From RGIG3159 sp034927685 (GTDB lineage Bacteria; Bacillota; Clostridia; Oscillospirales; Oscillospiraceae), in NCBI GenBank assembly GCA_034927685.1, contig JAYFPO010000023.1, positions 124,001 through 188,000 on the forward strand: a stretch of DNA of 64,000 nucleotides. The letters are read 5' to 3'. The notes below the pieces were generated by a model, which saw nothing but the letters and a program-made list of their open reading frames with translations, ran no database searches and was not told the origin of the DNA. Position 1 is the first letter of the stretch. Each line of letters begins with the position of its first letter. Positions 45,807 to 54,046 of the stretch are shown here, in pieces. The position numbers and the translations under genes were made by a program.

Positions 45807-47081
45807 TCAGTTCCCTCCCTTTGTGATCATTTCGAGAATTTCCTCCTCGGGATAGTAGCGGGCCGAGGTGTAGGTTCTCAATTTGTTGGAGCAGGTGATG
45901 ACCGGCAGCTTGCCGGACAGCGGGTTGTTCATATACATCAGCGGACAGATATAGCTGAGGACCACGCCGGTTCCCTGCAAGCGCGCCGCGTCGGCGGTCT
46001 TTTCAAATTCGGCGATGACGGCGGGTGCGGCGGTGAATACGGTGGGGATGGCAACCTTGCTTCTTCCATGCTGTTTGAGCCCGTCCGCGACGCGGTCGGT
46101 CCAGTCCCGCAGCTGCCGGATGCTCATATGCGGGCAGCCGACACAACAGAGCTTCGGCCGCGCGGCCGGGTTCTTCCAGATGCAGGGGTAGCTGTCCCGG
46201 ACCCGCTGCAGCTCCGCGTCGTCGATGATGTAGAGTTTTGCGTCCTCGGTGAGCAGCCCCTCGCCCTGTTCCTTTGCCTCGGGGGTCAAATTTTCCACAT
46301 GGTAGAGCCCAACCGCGCCGTTGGAAGCGGTGGCCGCGCCGAAGTCCTTCAGATAGGCGCGGGCGGTCTCGTCCAGCTCCGTGCCGAGGTATCGGTCGAG
46401 GCCACGGATGTAGGGCACGTCCTCCATGACCTTCATCCCGATGGCGGAGCCGAGAAGCTGCGCCTCCGGAATGCGCGAGGTGCGCACCTCGACGGTCCAG
46501 GTGGCCTTACGGCCCTCGTCGGTCAGCAGCCCAAAGTACGGCACAAAACCGACGATGGAACCGAACAGCTCGATGACGCCGGAATTGCGGTTGCAGCGGG
46601 CGCCCAGCACCGAATTGGCATAGACCACGGCGGAGGATTCCGCCCAGGAAAGGACGTCTCCCTTCCGCGGCTGATTGCCGACCTCGTCCAGGTAACAGGT
46701 GCAGGTAAAGGCGTCCTCGCTAAGAAGCCCCAGCCTGCGAAGCTGCGCCTCGTAGACCTCCTGTTTGTTGTACATGAACTTTTTAAAAACCAGATTCTGA
46801 ATCAGATTGGACGGAACGCGCTTGTCCAGCGGGCGGGGATCGGCGGTGAACTTCTGCCCGTCGGTCAGCCCTGCGTCGATCAGCTGTGTCATAATGTCGT
46901 AGACCGGCTGGATGGCTCCCAGGCCAAAGCTGGTGACGATGTGGCCATATGTCCCGGTGACGGGTACCAACTTTTCTGCGCCGAAGGCGTCGCCGTACAT
47001 GACCAGCGTCTTCATGACCTTGGCCAGGGTCTCCCCTTTTTTGCCGTCCAGAATTGCCTGCTGTTCCTGTGTCAGTACCAT
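45807..47081 (-). CDS. Aconitase X catalytic (large) subunit
   Basis: 424 residues of the AcnX/DUF521 family: LVPVTGTYGHIVTSFGLGA near residue 40, CTCYLDEVGNQPRKGDVLSWAESSAVVYANSVLGARCNRNSG with a likely cluster cysteine, and CCVGCPHMSIRQLRDW with two more conserved cysteines. This supports an Fe-S dehydratase. RBS AAGGAGG precedes ATG 47081. The small subunit follows at once. Substrate unknown; archaeal-type mevalonate genes are absent from the window. Confidence 0.9.
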   Translation of the reverse strand: MVLTQEQQAILDGKKGETLAKVMKTLVMYGDAFGAEKLVPVTGTYGHIVTSFGLGAIQPVYDIMTQLIDAGLTDGQKFTADPRPLDKRVPSNLIQNLVFKKFMYNKQEVYEAQLRRLGLLSEDAFTCTCYLDEVGNQPRKGDVLSWAESSAVVYANSVLGARCNRNSGVIELFGSIVGFVPYFGLLTDEGRKATWTVEVRTSRIPEAQLLGSAIGMKVMEDVPYIRGLDRYLGTELDETARAYLKDFGAATASNGAVGLYHVENLTPEAKEQGEGLLTEDAKLYIIDDAELQRVRDSYPCIWKNPAARPKLCCVGCPHMSIRQLRDWTDRVADGLKQHGRSKVAIPTVFTAAPAVIAEFEKTADAARLQGTGVVLSYICPLMYMNNPLSGKLPVITCSNKLRTYTSARYYPEEEILEMITKGGN

Positions 47082-47124
47082 TCAAAAACCTCCTTGGGTA
47101 TCCTGTTTGGATGCTTCTCATTTT

Positions 47125-47153
47125 ACTTTACCACAGCTTGTCTGCGGTTGCAA
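47125..47153 (-). promoter_or_regulatory. Predicted promoter of the aconitase X pair
   Basis: Minus strand TTGCAA (47153-47148), 17-base spacer, TAAAGT (47130-47125), 44 bases before the large-subunit ATG. Confidence 0.55.
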
Positions 47154-47182
47154 CGAAAAAGAAGGAACAAACGAGACACGAT

Positions 47183-47225
47183 AAAAAAGCTGCGGCAGGG
47201 GCGATCCCGGGATCGCCCCTGCCGC
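47183..47225 (-). terminator. 34-base perfect palindrome ending the CBS gene
   Basis: 47192-47208 is the exact complement of 47209-47225 with no unpaired centre; T6 follows on the minus strand (47188-47183). It lies 26 bases beyond the CBS gene stop. Confidence 0.88.
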
Positions 47226-47251
47226 GTAATGTTCCGGCTTCTGATCTTTTC

Positions 47252-47683
47252 TTACATGGTGCGACGGACGCCCGCGCTGATGTTTTCCAGCGCCCGGGCT
47301 GCCTCCATCGCCTGGCCCGGCGCCTCTGCCAGGTCCTTGAGGGCGAGCATCCCGACCAGCTTGCCCTCCTGCACCACCGGCAGCCGCCGGATCTGCTCCC
47401 GGGACATCAGCCCCGCGGCTACGCTCAGCGGCTCCTCCGGGGAAACCGTCACCAGCCGCCTGGTCATGATCTCCCGCACCAGCTGCTGCCCGGCGTCCTC
47501 GTCGGACGCTACGCTGCGCAGCACAATATCCCGGTCCGTCAGCATCCCGCGCAGCTTGCCGTCCGGAGTGCAGACCGGCAGACAGCCTACATTGGTGCGG
47601 CTCAGGGTTCTGGCCGCCACGGACACCGTCTCCTCGGGCGAGACCGTCACCGGTCTGCCGCTCATGACTTCTTTTACCTGCAT
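47252..47683 (-). CDS. Two-CBS-domain protein
   Basis: 143 residues, two CBS motifs (about 3-58 and 69-122): VKEVMSGRPVTVSPEETVSVAARTL, GKLRGMLTDRDIVLRSVA, VREIMTRRLVTVSPEEPLSVAAGLM, and GKLVGMLALKDLAEAP. They form a nucleotide-binding pair resembling signalling CBS proteins that sense adenine nucleotides or related compounds. Start ATG 47683 has AGGAGG. Its terminator separates it from aconitase X and a further repeat from nfnB, so it is probably transcribed alone. Partner unknown. Confidence 0.92.
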   Translation of the reverse strand: MQVKEVMSGRPVTVSPEETVSVAARTLSRTNVGCLPVCTPDGKLRGMLTDRDIVLRSVASDEDAGQQLVREIMTRRLVTVSPEEPLSVAAGLMSREQIRRLPVVQEGKLVGMLALKDLAEAPGQAMEAARALENISAGVRRTM

Positions 47684-47706
47684 ACGATAACCTCCTGATA
47701 AAATCA

Positions 47707-47734
47707 CCCACCCGGTGCAGCTGCACCGGGCGGG
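47707..47734 (-). terminator. Terminator of nfnAB
   Basis: Inverted repeat 47707-47720 with 47721-47734 (one GU pair), followed on the minus strand by TGATTTTATC. It lies 40 bases after the nfnB stop. Confidence 0.75.
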
Positions 47735-47773
47735 TTCAGTCTACCTATTCAGTATCGACAAAAGCATCGGAAA

Positions 47774-49168
47774 TTAACCCTGCTTTTTCAGGAAAGCGTC
47801 AATCGCTGCCGCGCCCTTCTTGCCGGCGCCCATGGCCAGAATGACCGTGGCGGCGCCGGTGACGGCATCACCGCCGGCAAAGACGCCCTCGCGGGTCGTC
47901 ATCTCCTGCTCGTCCACGATCAGGCCGCCCTTGCGGTTGCTCTCCAGTCCGGGTGTGGTGGAACGGAGCAGTGGGTTGGGGCTGGTTCCCAGCGCCATAA
48001 CGACCGTATCCACATCCAGCACGAACTCGGAGCCGGGTATCTCAATGGGTCTGCAGCGGCCGGAAGCGTCGGGTTCTCCCAACTCCATCCGGATGCACTC
48101 GATGCCGACCACGCGGCCGCTCTCGTCGCCCAGGATCTTCGTGGGATTGCAGAGGTTCTTGAACTCAATGCCCTCTTCCTTGGCGTGGTGGACTTCTTCC
48201 GCCCTGGCAGGCATTTCCTTTTCGCCACGGCGATAGACGATGTAGACGTGCTCGGCGCCCAGCCGAAGCGCGCAGCGAGCGGAGTCCATGGCCACATTGC
48301 CCCCGCCGACGACGGCGACCGCTCTGGATTTGATGATCGGGGTGTCGCTCTCCTCCAGATACGCCTTCATCAGGTTGGTTCTGGTCAGATATTCGTTGGC
48401 GGAGAATACGCCCTTGAGCGCCTCGCCCTCGATATGCATAAACATAGGCAGACCCGCGCCGGAGCCAACAAAGACGGCCTTGTAGCCCATCTCGAACAGC
48501 TCGTCAATGGTCAGCACCTTGCCGATGACCATGTTGGTCATGACCGTAACGCCCTTTGCCTTCAGCTTTTCGACCTCTCCGGCGACGATTGCCTTCGGGA
48601 GACGGAACTCCGGAATGCCGTAGACCAACACGCCGCCGGCGGTGTGCAGGGCCTCGAACACCGTTACCTCATAGCCCAGGTCGGCCAGATCACTTGCGCA
48701 GGTCAGCCCCGCAGGGCCGGAACCGACGACGGCAACCTTGGTACCGTTCTGGCTTGCCTTTTCCGGCATTTTATTAATGTTTTTCAGATACCAGTCGGCG
48801 ACAAAACGCTCGAGCCGGCCAATGGCCACGGGCTCGCCCTTCACGCCGCGGGTGCACCGGCACTCGCACTGGCTCTCCTGCGGACAGACGCGGCCGGACA
48901 GCGCGGGCAGGGCGTTTGTCGAGGTGATGACCTCGTACGCGCCGAGGAAATCGCCCGCCGCAACCTTTGCGATAAACTCGGGAATCCGGACGTTGACGGG
49001 GCAGCCCTCGACGCAGGGCTGCTGTTTGCAGCCCAGGCAGCGCTTGGCCTCGCTCACGGCCATCTCTTCCGTATAGCCCAGCGTGACCTCCAGGAAATTA
49101 TGATTGCGGACACCCGGGTCCTGCTCCGGCATGGGGCACTTCTTCAGATCCATATTAAATTTAGCCAT
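47774..49168 (-). CDS. nfnB: NADH-dependent ferredoxin:NADP+ oxidoreductase subunit B (GltA-like)
   Basis: 464 residues. N-terminal ferredoxin-like part with CLGCKQQPCVEGCPV (about 45-60) and CECRC for two [4Fe-4S] clusters. Two nucleotide-binding folds follow (VGSGPAGLTCASDLADLGYEV and VVGGGNVAMDSARCALRLGA). It resembles the small subunit of glutamate synthase and is usually so named, but no large subunit is present. Instead the partner just upstream is a DHODH-K-like flavoprotein, which makes this NfnB. Electron-bifurcating reaction: NADH plus reduced ferredoxin give NADPH. Confidence 0.92.
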   Translation of the reverse strand: MAKFNMDLKKCPMPEQDPGVRNHNFLEVTLGYTEEMAVSEAKRCLGCKQQPCVEGCPVNVRIPEFIAKVAAGDFLGAYEVITSTNALPALSGRVCPQESQCECRCTRGVKGEPVAIGRLERFVADWYLKNINKMPEKASQNGTKVAVVGSGPAGLTCASDLADLGYEVTVFEALHTAGGVLVYGIPEFRLPKAIVAGEVEKLKAKGVTVMTNMVIGKVLTIDELFEMGYKAVFVGSGAGLPMFMHIEGEALKGVFSANEYLTRTNLMKAYLEESDTPIIKSRAVAVVGGGNVAMDSARCALRLGAEHVYIVYRRGEKEMPARAEEVHHAKEEGIEFKNLCNPTKILGDESGRVVGIECIRMELGEPDASGRCRPIEIPGSEFVLDVDTVVMALGTSPNPLLRSTTPGLESNRKGGLIVDEQEMTTREGVFAGGDAVTGAATVILAMGAGKKGAAAIDAFLKKQG

Positions 49169-49181
49169 TGTCGTTTCCCCC

Positions 49182-50036
49182 TTATTTGATCAGGTCGTCC
49201 GCCAGCTTCTGCATCCGGCAGATGTGCGTCTTTACGGTCTCCGCTTCTCTGTCCTTATACACGGCGTTCCGATTCATCAGTTCGGCAAAGTCGACCTTGT
49301 GCCCGTCGAAATCTGGCCCGTCGACGCAGGCAAATTTCACCTCGCCGCCGACTGTGACACGGCAGCCGCCGCACATGCCGGTGCCGTCGACCATAATCGG
49401 GTTCAGGGAGACGATCGTCTTGACGCCGAAGGGCTCGGTCGTCTTGGCGACAAATTTCATCATGGGGATTGGCCCGATGGCGAGCACCTCGTCATACTGG
49501 TTGCCGGCTTCCAGAAGCTGCTGCAGCTTGACGGTGACAAATCCGTGCTCACCGTAGGAGCCGTCGTCGGTCATCAGGTAAAGGTGATCGGAGGCCGCCT
49601 TGAATTCATCCTCGAGAATGACGATATCCTTGTTGCGGAAGCCGACGATGACGTCCGTCTCGACGCCGGCATCCTTAAACGCTTTGGCAGAGGGCAGCGC
49701 GATGGCGCAGCCGACGCCGCCGCCAACCACACAGACCCGTTTTTTTCCTTCCACGTCCGTGGGCTTGCCGAGGGGGCCGACGAAGTCCTGGATATACTCG
49801 CCCTCCTCCTTCTTGCCGAGCAGCTCCGTGGAGAGGCCGACCTTCTGGAAAATGACGGTAACTGTGCCCTTTTCGCGGTCATAGCCTGCGATAGTCAGGG
49901 GAACCCGTTCGCTCTTCTCGTCTACACGAAAGATAATGAACTGCCCCGCCAGCGCCTTTCTGGCAACAAACGGCGCCTCAATGACCATCAGCGTGACTGC
50001 CGAGTTCAGCTCTTTTTTCCGTACGATCTTATACAT
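49182..50036 (-). CDS. nfnA: NADH-dependent ferredoxin:NADP+ oxidoreductase subunit A
   Basis: 284 residues of the sulfide dehydrogenase/dihydroorotate dehydrogenase electron transfer family. FAD-binding beta barrel (1-95), an NAD-binding domain beginning RVCVVGGGVGCAIALP, and a C-terminal [2Fe-2S] site whose cysteines are in MCGGCRV and KFACVDGP plus an upstream acidic ligand. Together with the next gene (13 bases later) it forms NfnAB. It is the first gene after a consensus-like promoter. Confidence 0.93.
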   Translation of the reverse strand: MYKIVRKKELNSAVTLMVIEAPFVARKALAGQFIIFRVDEKSERVPLTIAGYDREKGTVTVIFQKVGLSTELLGKKEEGEYIQDFVGPLGKPTDVEGKKRVCVVGGGVGCAIALPSAKAFKDAGVETDVIVGFRNKDIVILEDEFKAASDHLYLMTDDGSYGEHGFVTVKLQQLLEAGNQYDEVLAIGPIPMMKFVAKTTEPFGVKTIVSLNPIMVDGTGMCGGCRVTVGGEVKFACVDGPDFDGHKVDFAELMNRNAVYKDREAETVKTHICRMQKLADDLIK

Positions 50037-50102
50037 ACGTCTGATCCTTCCTCTGCTTGTTAGTTTTATTACATAAAATAACGATATTTTTAGACTGATA
50101 TA

Positions 50103-50131
50103 ATTATACCGCGCATCCGCGCAGAATGCAA
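50103..50131 (-). promoter_or_regulatory. Promoter of nfnAB
   Basis: Minus strand TTGCAT (50131-50126), 17-base spacer, TATAAT (50108-50103). The 5' leader would be about 60 bases and AT-rich. Confidence 0.75.
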
Positions 50132-50159
50132 TTCTGAATCACGGAATTTGCGGTTTTTT

Positions 50160-51086
50160 TTACGATTTTTGAAGCAATTCTTCTGAAAAAAAATGATCGG
50201 TCTTATCAATTTTTTCCGCATGAAAGACTTGAACCAGTTCGGCGGCCGAAATCGGCTCCGATTTTTCCAGAATGCCGGCCGTAAAGGCCAACGCGCCCAG
50301 CAGCGCTTCCGGCTGAACGTGCTGCCGCAGCGCGCCCAGATCCAGGTCACGGTCCCGCTTGCTGAGCCGCCGTCCGTCCGGGGACAGCAGCAGCGGCACA
50401 TGGATAAATTCCGGCGCGGGCAGAGAGAGACGCTCATAGAGATAGAGCTGCCGCGGCGTGGAGGAGAGCAGATCACGGCCCCGCACCACCTGCGTGACGC
50501 CCATCGCCCCGTCGTCCACCACCACCGCGAGCTGGTAGGCATAGACGCCGTCGGCGCGGCGAATGATAAAATCGCCGCAGTCCCGCGCGAGGTTCTCTTC
50601 CTGCCAGCCCTGCAGACCGTCCCGGAAGCCGCAGCGTTGGTCCGGGACCCGTACCCGCCAGGCGGGAAGTTTTTTCATCTCGGCGCGCTGCGCCGCCGTC
50701 AGATCCCGGCAGGTCCCGGGGTAGACGGGCGCGCCGTCAGACGCGTGGGGCGCGGAGGCCGCGTGGAGCGCGCCGCGGGTACAGTAGCAGGGGTAGACCA
50801 ACCCCTGCGCCTCCAATTCCCGGAATGCTTCGGCGTAGACGGCGCGCCGTTCGGACTGTCTCTGCCCCTCCCGGTCCCAGTCGAGGCCGAGCCAGCGCAG
50901 GTCGTCCTTTAATAGCGCCGCGTATTCCGGCCTGCACCGGTCCGGGTCGAGGTCCTCCAGGCGCAAAAACAGCTCTCCGCCTGCGCTGCGGGCGAAGAGC
51001 CAGGCCAGCATGGCCGCAAAAACGTTACCAAGATGCATTCGCCCGGATGGGCTTGGTGCGAATCTCCCCACCACCATGTCTGTCAC
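50160..51086 (-). CDS. gluQ: Glutamyl-Q tRNA(Asp) synthetase
   Basis: 308 residues, a truncated glutamyl-tRNA synthetase core that lacks the anticodon-binding domain. HIGH-like PSPSGRMHLGN (about 11-21), a zinc site CYCTR plus GTC, and a KMSKS-like LSKRD. It attaches glutamate to queuosine in tRNA(Asp). The tRNA-Asp (GUC) gene in this window is a potential substrate. Two possible ATGs (51086, 51077); the first overlaps the preceding stop by four bases. C-terminus is unusually extended with a hydrophilic tail. Confidence 0.93.
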   Translation of the reverse strand: MTDMVVGRFAPSPSGRMHLGNVFAAMLAWLFARSAGGELFLRLEDLDPDRCRPEYAALLKDDLRWLGLDWDREGQRQSERRAVYAEAFRELEAQGLVYPCYCTRGALHAASAPHASDGAPVYPGTCRDLTAAQRAEMKKLPAWRVRVPDQRCGFRDGLQGWQEENLARDCGDFIIRRADGVYAYQLAVVVDDGAMGVTQVVRGRDLLSSTPRQLYLYERLSLPAPEFIHVPLLLSPDGRRLSKRDRDLDLGALRQHVQPEALLGALAFTAGILEKSEPISAAELVQVFHAEKIDKTDHFFSEELLQKS

Positions 51087-52060
51087 TTCCTCCGATAGCC
51101 TGTCGCAAAGTCCACCTGATTTCGCAGGGGCCAGCCGTTCAGGTAGCGCCGCAGATTGTCACAGCAAAGGGCTGCGATCTTCCGCTCTGTCTCCTCCGCC
51201 GCGCCGAAACCGATTCCCGCCACATGGGGCGTCAGAATCACGTTGCGCAGCTTCCGCAGGGGATGCTCCTTCGGCAGCGGCTCCGGATCCGTCACATCCA
51301 GCGCAGCGCCGAACAGGTGTCCGCCCTCCATGACCTCCGCGAGGTCGTCTGCCACGATCAGACTGCCGCGCCCGACATTGACGAGGATCGCATCCTGCTT
51401 CAAAAGCAGCAGCCGCTCCCGGTCGAAGTACCGACGGGTTTCGGCTGTCTCCGGCAGGCAGCACACGACCACGTCTGCCTCCGGCAGCAGGCGCTCCGCC
51501 TCGCGCAGCGTCCAAACCTCGTCGAATTCCGGCGGCAGCGGCCGCCGCTGGCGGCACACGCCGATCACCCGCATATCGAACGCTTTCAGACGCCGCGCCA
51601 CATGGGTTCCGATGTCTCCGGTCCCGAGAATCAGGGCGGTGCCGCCGCTGAGGAGTCGCTCCGCCCCGGCACTGTGGCTGACGCCGCGGAGCTGATAGCT
51701 CCGATAGACCGGCAGCCGCCGGCAGAGCGCCAGCAAGCTGCCAAGAACGTACTCGGAGATGGTTACGCCGAAGGCGCCCGTCGCGCTTGTCAGCATCACG
51801 CCCGCGGGAAAAGTCGCCGCCTTCGTATACCGGTCCGCGCCGGACCAGGTGATCTGCAGCCACCGCAGCAGCGGCACAAGCTCGAGCTCCTCCGCCGACG
51901 GCTCCCCGATGATGACCTCCGCCGTCCGGAACGCCGCATAGCGCGGCATGGGCTCGCCGTCCGACGGCAGCACCGTCACGCGAAAAGCGTTTCCCACGGT
52001 GGACTGAATTTTCTCAAGGGAAGCGGCGGAAAAATCCGTCATAATCAGCAGCTCTCTCAT
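51083..52060 (-). CDS. D-isomer-specific 2-hydroxyacid dehydrogenase
   Basis: 325 residues. NAD-binding GTGDIGTHVARRLKAF (Rossmann) and the catalytic triad: Arg in NVGRGSLI, Glu in DVTDPEPLP, His in LTPHVAG. Family D-3-phosphoglycerate/D-lactate dehydrogenase-like, but the substrate is undetermined. A 4-base overlap at each end makes an operon of LCP - YbaK-like - dehydrogenase - gluQ. Confidence 0.9.
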   Translation of the reverse strand: MRELLIMTDFSAASLEKIQSTVGNAFRVTVLPSDGEPMPRYAAFRTAEVIIGEPSAEELELVPLLRWLQITWSGADRYTKAATFPAGVMLTSATGAFGVTISEYVLGSLLALCRRLPVYRSYQLRGVSHSAGAERLLSGGTALILGTGDIGTHVARRLKAFDMRVIGVCRQRRPLPPEFDEVWTLREAERLLPEADVVVCCLPETAETRRYFDRERLLLLKQDAILVNVGRGSLIVADDLAEVMEGGHLFGAALDVTDPEPLPKEHPLRKLRNVILTPHVAGIGFGAAEETERKIAALCCDNLRRYLNGWPLRNQVDFATGYRRK

Positions 52061-52617
52061 TCCGTCTCCTTTTCCGGCAGGTTGACGCCAATCGGTTCAT
52101 GGCCCACGGCGGGCAAAAAGCGCTCCAGAATATCCTTGGTCCGGATCCTCAGAGACGCAGTGTTTTTACACGGATGGCAGCCGAGAAACTCGCGCTCCGC
52201 CACCGACCGGTCGACGACAAGCCGCACGGCGTTCTCATGGTCGTTCGCCAGCGCCAGCGCCGTGGCGGAGCCGGGCGCCACGCCCAGCAGCCGTTCCATG
52301 TCCTCCGGCGAGGCAAAGGAGAGCCGCGAGCAGCCGAGCTGGGCGGAGAGGTATTTGGTCTTGAAGGGCTTGTCCCCGTCCATGAGAAGCAGGTAAAACG
52401 CGGTTTTCTGCCGGTTGCAGAGAAACAGGTTTTTGCAGATGGGCACGCCGAGCACCCGCTCCACGGCTCCGCAGAGATCGATGGTCGCCGCTTCGTCGTG
52501 ATCCACCCGTATGTAGGGGATGGCCAGGCGGTCCAGCAGGTCGTAGCAGGCCTGTTCCGCCGGAGCGCGGCCCTCGGGAGACGCGGGGCGTCCCTCCTGC
52601 GGCCCGGATACAAACAT
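52057..52617 (-). CDS. ProX/YbaK-family prolyl-tRNA editing protein
   Basis: 186 residues with an editing domain about 25-165: KNLFLCNRQKTAFYLLLMDGDKPFKTKYLSAQLGCSRLSFASPEDMERLLGVAPGSATALALAND, FLGCHPCKNTASLRI. These match the ProX type that deacylates Ala-tRNA(Pro). A third stand-alone member of this superfamily in the window, with two at 19.4-20.5 kb. The 20-residue hydrophilic N-terminus is extra. Overlaps the dehydrogenase start by four bases. Confidence 0.88.
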   Translation of the reverse strand: MFVSGPQEGRPASPEGRAPAEQACYDLLDRLAIPYIRVDHDEAATIDLCGAVERVLGVPICKNLFLCNRQKTAFYLLLMDGDKPFKTKYLSAQLGCSRLSFASPEDMERLLGVAPGSATALALANDHENAVRLVVDRSVAEREFLGCHPCKNTASLRIRTKDILERFLPAVGHEPIGVNLPEKETE

Positions 52618-52619
52618 GA

Positions 52620-53915
52620 TTATTCCACCTTAATATAGAGATCGTCTACGGTAATGTCCTCTTTGTAGGGATTGTAGCTCTTGTTGACGGTTTCCGCCAC
52701 GGCGGTGGGATCCAGCACATAGTAGGAGCCGTCGCCGATCATCTTCGCCGCGCCGGGCAGCGTATCCGTCGCGCCGCTGCTGCAGACCTTGAGGTCCCTG
52801 GCCAGCCAGAGAATGTTCAGCGCGTTGAGATTTGTCAGCGTATTTTCCTTGACGCACTGGATCGCGGCAGGGACCTTCAGGAGATTGGGCAGCGTCAACC
52901 ACTGGTTCAGAGCGGCGGAGACGAGCTGCCGCTGGACCTGCACCCGCTGGAGATCGGCCAGCGAGTATCCGGCCCGGAATCGGGCCACCGCCAGCGCCTG
53001 CGCACCGCTTAGCTTCTGCGTACCGGCCTTCAGAGAAAGACCATCCAGGTCAATATCCATCGGAACGTCGAACGAAATCCCCCCCATGGTGTCAACCAGC
53101 TCGGAGAAGCCGTCCCAGTCGATCAGCACATAGCCGTCCGGCTGAAAGCCGACGCAGTCCTCCACAAGATTGCACAGAGCCTCCATACCTGCCTCTCCGG
53201 TACCGTAGTAGCCGTAAGCGCCATTGATCTTCGGCACCGTGTAGGGTGCATTGGTCAGAGTATCCCGCGGGATGCTGAGCACATTGTAGACCTTGTTCGT
53301 CTCATCGATGGTCACCAGCATCAGGGTATCGGTCCGCAGGCCGCTGTCGTCGGTGCCCGCCAGCAGAACCGTGGAGACGCCGGGTTTCCGCTCCCGGACG
53401 GAGTCCTTTTTCGCGATGCTGCCGAACAGGCGAAACGCGCCGTAGCAGAGGCCGAGCAGCAACAGCAGCACCAACAGCGCGGTCAAACAGCCGCGCCCCC
53501 GTTTTTTCTTTTTCATTGTCCCCTCGGCGTAGTCTGCCTGCCGGGGCCGGGACGGCTGCCGGGGCGCAAAATTATCCCGGAACCGGTCGCCGCCGAAATC
53601 GCTGTTATAGGCACGGAAGGACGGCGGCGATGCCTGCCCGTCCTCCGACCGCCAGGATTCTTCCTGCTGCGCATCGTCCTGGCGGGATTCGCTCTGCCCA
53701 TACTGCCGGGAGGCGCGGTCCGCGCTCTCCGACGCGCTGCGGATGATGGAACGGTACCGTTCGTCAAAAATTCTGGTTGCCTCCTGATCCGTCTCCAGCT
53801 TCTGGCGCAGGGTACGGTCCTTTTGCGGCGCACCCGGTTCGTCGTCATCGAGCAGGCTTTTGACGTCCAGAATGAAATCATCGATGTTTTCTGGATTTTT
53901 TCTGGAATTGCTCAT
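52620..53915 (-). CDS. LytR-CpsA-Psr family cell wall polymer ligase
   Basis: 431 residues. The first 135 residues are hydrophilic and disordered (charged, Ser/Gln/Arg rich), then one membrane helix (about 143-164) and an extracytoplasmic LCP domain with STVLLAGTDDSGLRTDTLMLVTIDETNKVYNVLSIPRDT, KINGAYGYYG, DGYVLIDWDGFSELVD and ARFRAGYSLADLQRVQVQRQLV. LCP proteins join polyprenyl-linked glycopolymers to peptidoglycan; the catalytic arginines and aspartates are present. A long N-terminal cytoplasmic tail is unusual in length. Confidence 0.93.
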   Translation of the reverse strand: MSNSRKNPENIDDFILDVKSLLDDDEPGAPQKDRTLRQKLETDQEATRIFDERYRSIIRSASESADRASRQYGQSESRQDDAQQEESWRSEDGQASPPSFRAYNSDFGGDRFRDNFAPRQPSRPRQADYAEGTMKKKKRGRGCLTALLVLLLLLGLCYGAFRLFGSIAKKDSVRERKPGVSTVLLAGTDDSGLRTDTLMLVTIDETNKVYNVLSIPRDTLTNAPYTVPKINGAYGYYGTGEAGMEALCNLVEDCVGFQPDGYVLIDWDGFSELVDTMGGISFDVPMDIDLDGLSLKAGTQKLSGAQALAVARFRAGYSLADLQRVQVQRQLVSAALNQWLTLPNLLKVPAAIQCVKENTLTNLNALNILWLARDLKVCSSGATDTLPGAAKMIGDGSYYVLDPTAVAETVNKSYNPYKEDITVDDLYIKVE

Positions 53916-53947
53916 GCTTGTTCTCCCTCCGGAAAAACGTCCGTTCG

Positions 53948-53976
53948 TTGAATTTCATTGAACGGTGTGGTAGAAT
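53948..53976 (+). promoter_or_regulatory. Predicted promoter of the DUF362 gene
   Basis: TTGAAT (53948-53953), 17-base spacer, TAGAAT (53971-53976), 71 bases before ATG 54047. The LCP operon must start from the same 131-base gap in the opposite direction; a TATAAT-like -10 exists (minus strand near 53995-54000) without a good -35. Confidence 0.5.
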
Positions 53977-54046
53977 GTCGGTGATCTTTGGTTATTATAA
54001 CACACCGACCCGCGTTTGGGTACTGTTCTTTTTTGGGAGGCCCCCT

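Noticed and set aside
47774..49168. Glutamate synthase small subunit
   Set aside because: There is no large subunit gene, while the partner directly upstream is the NfnA-type flavoprotein. The pair fits NfnAB.
53918..54046. Extended N-terminus of the DUF362 protein from an upstream ATG
   Set aside because: The extra residues are encoded across the predicted promoter. ATG 54047 has a ribosome site and starts the conserved domain.
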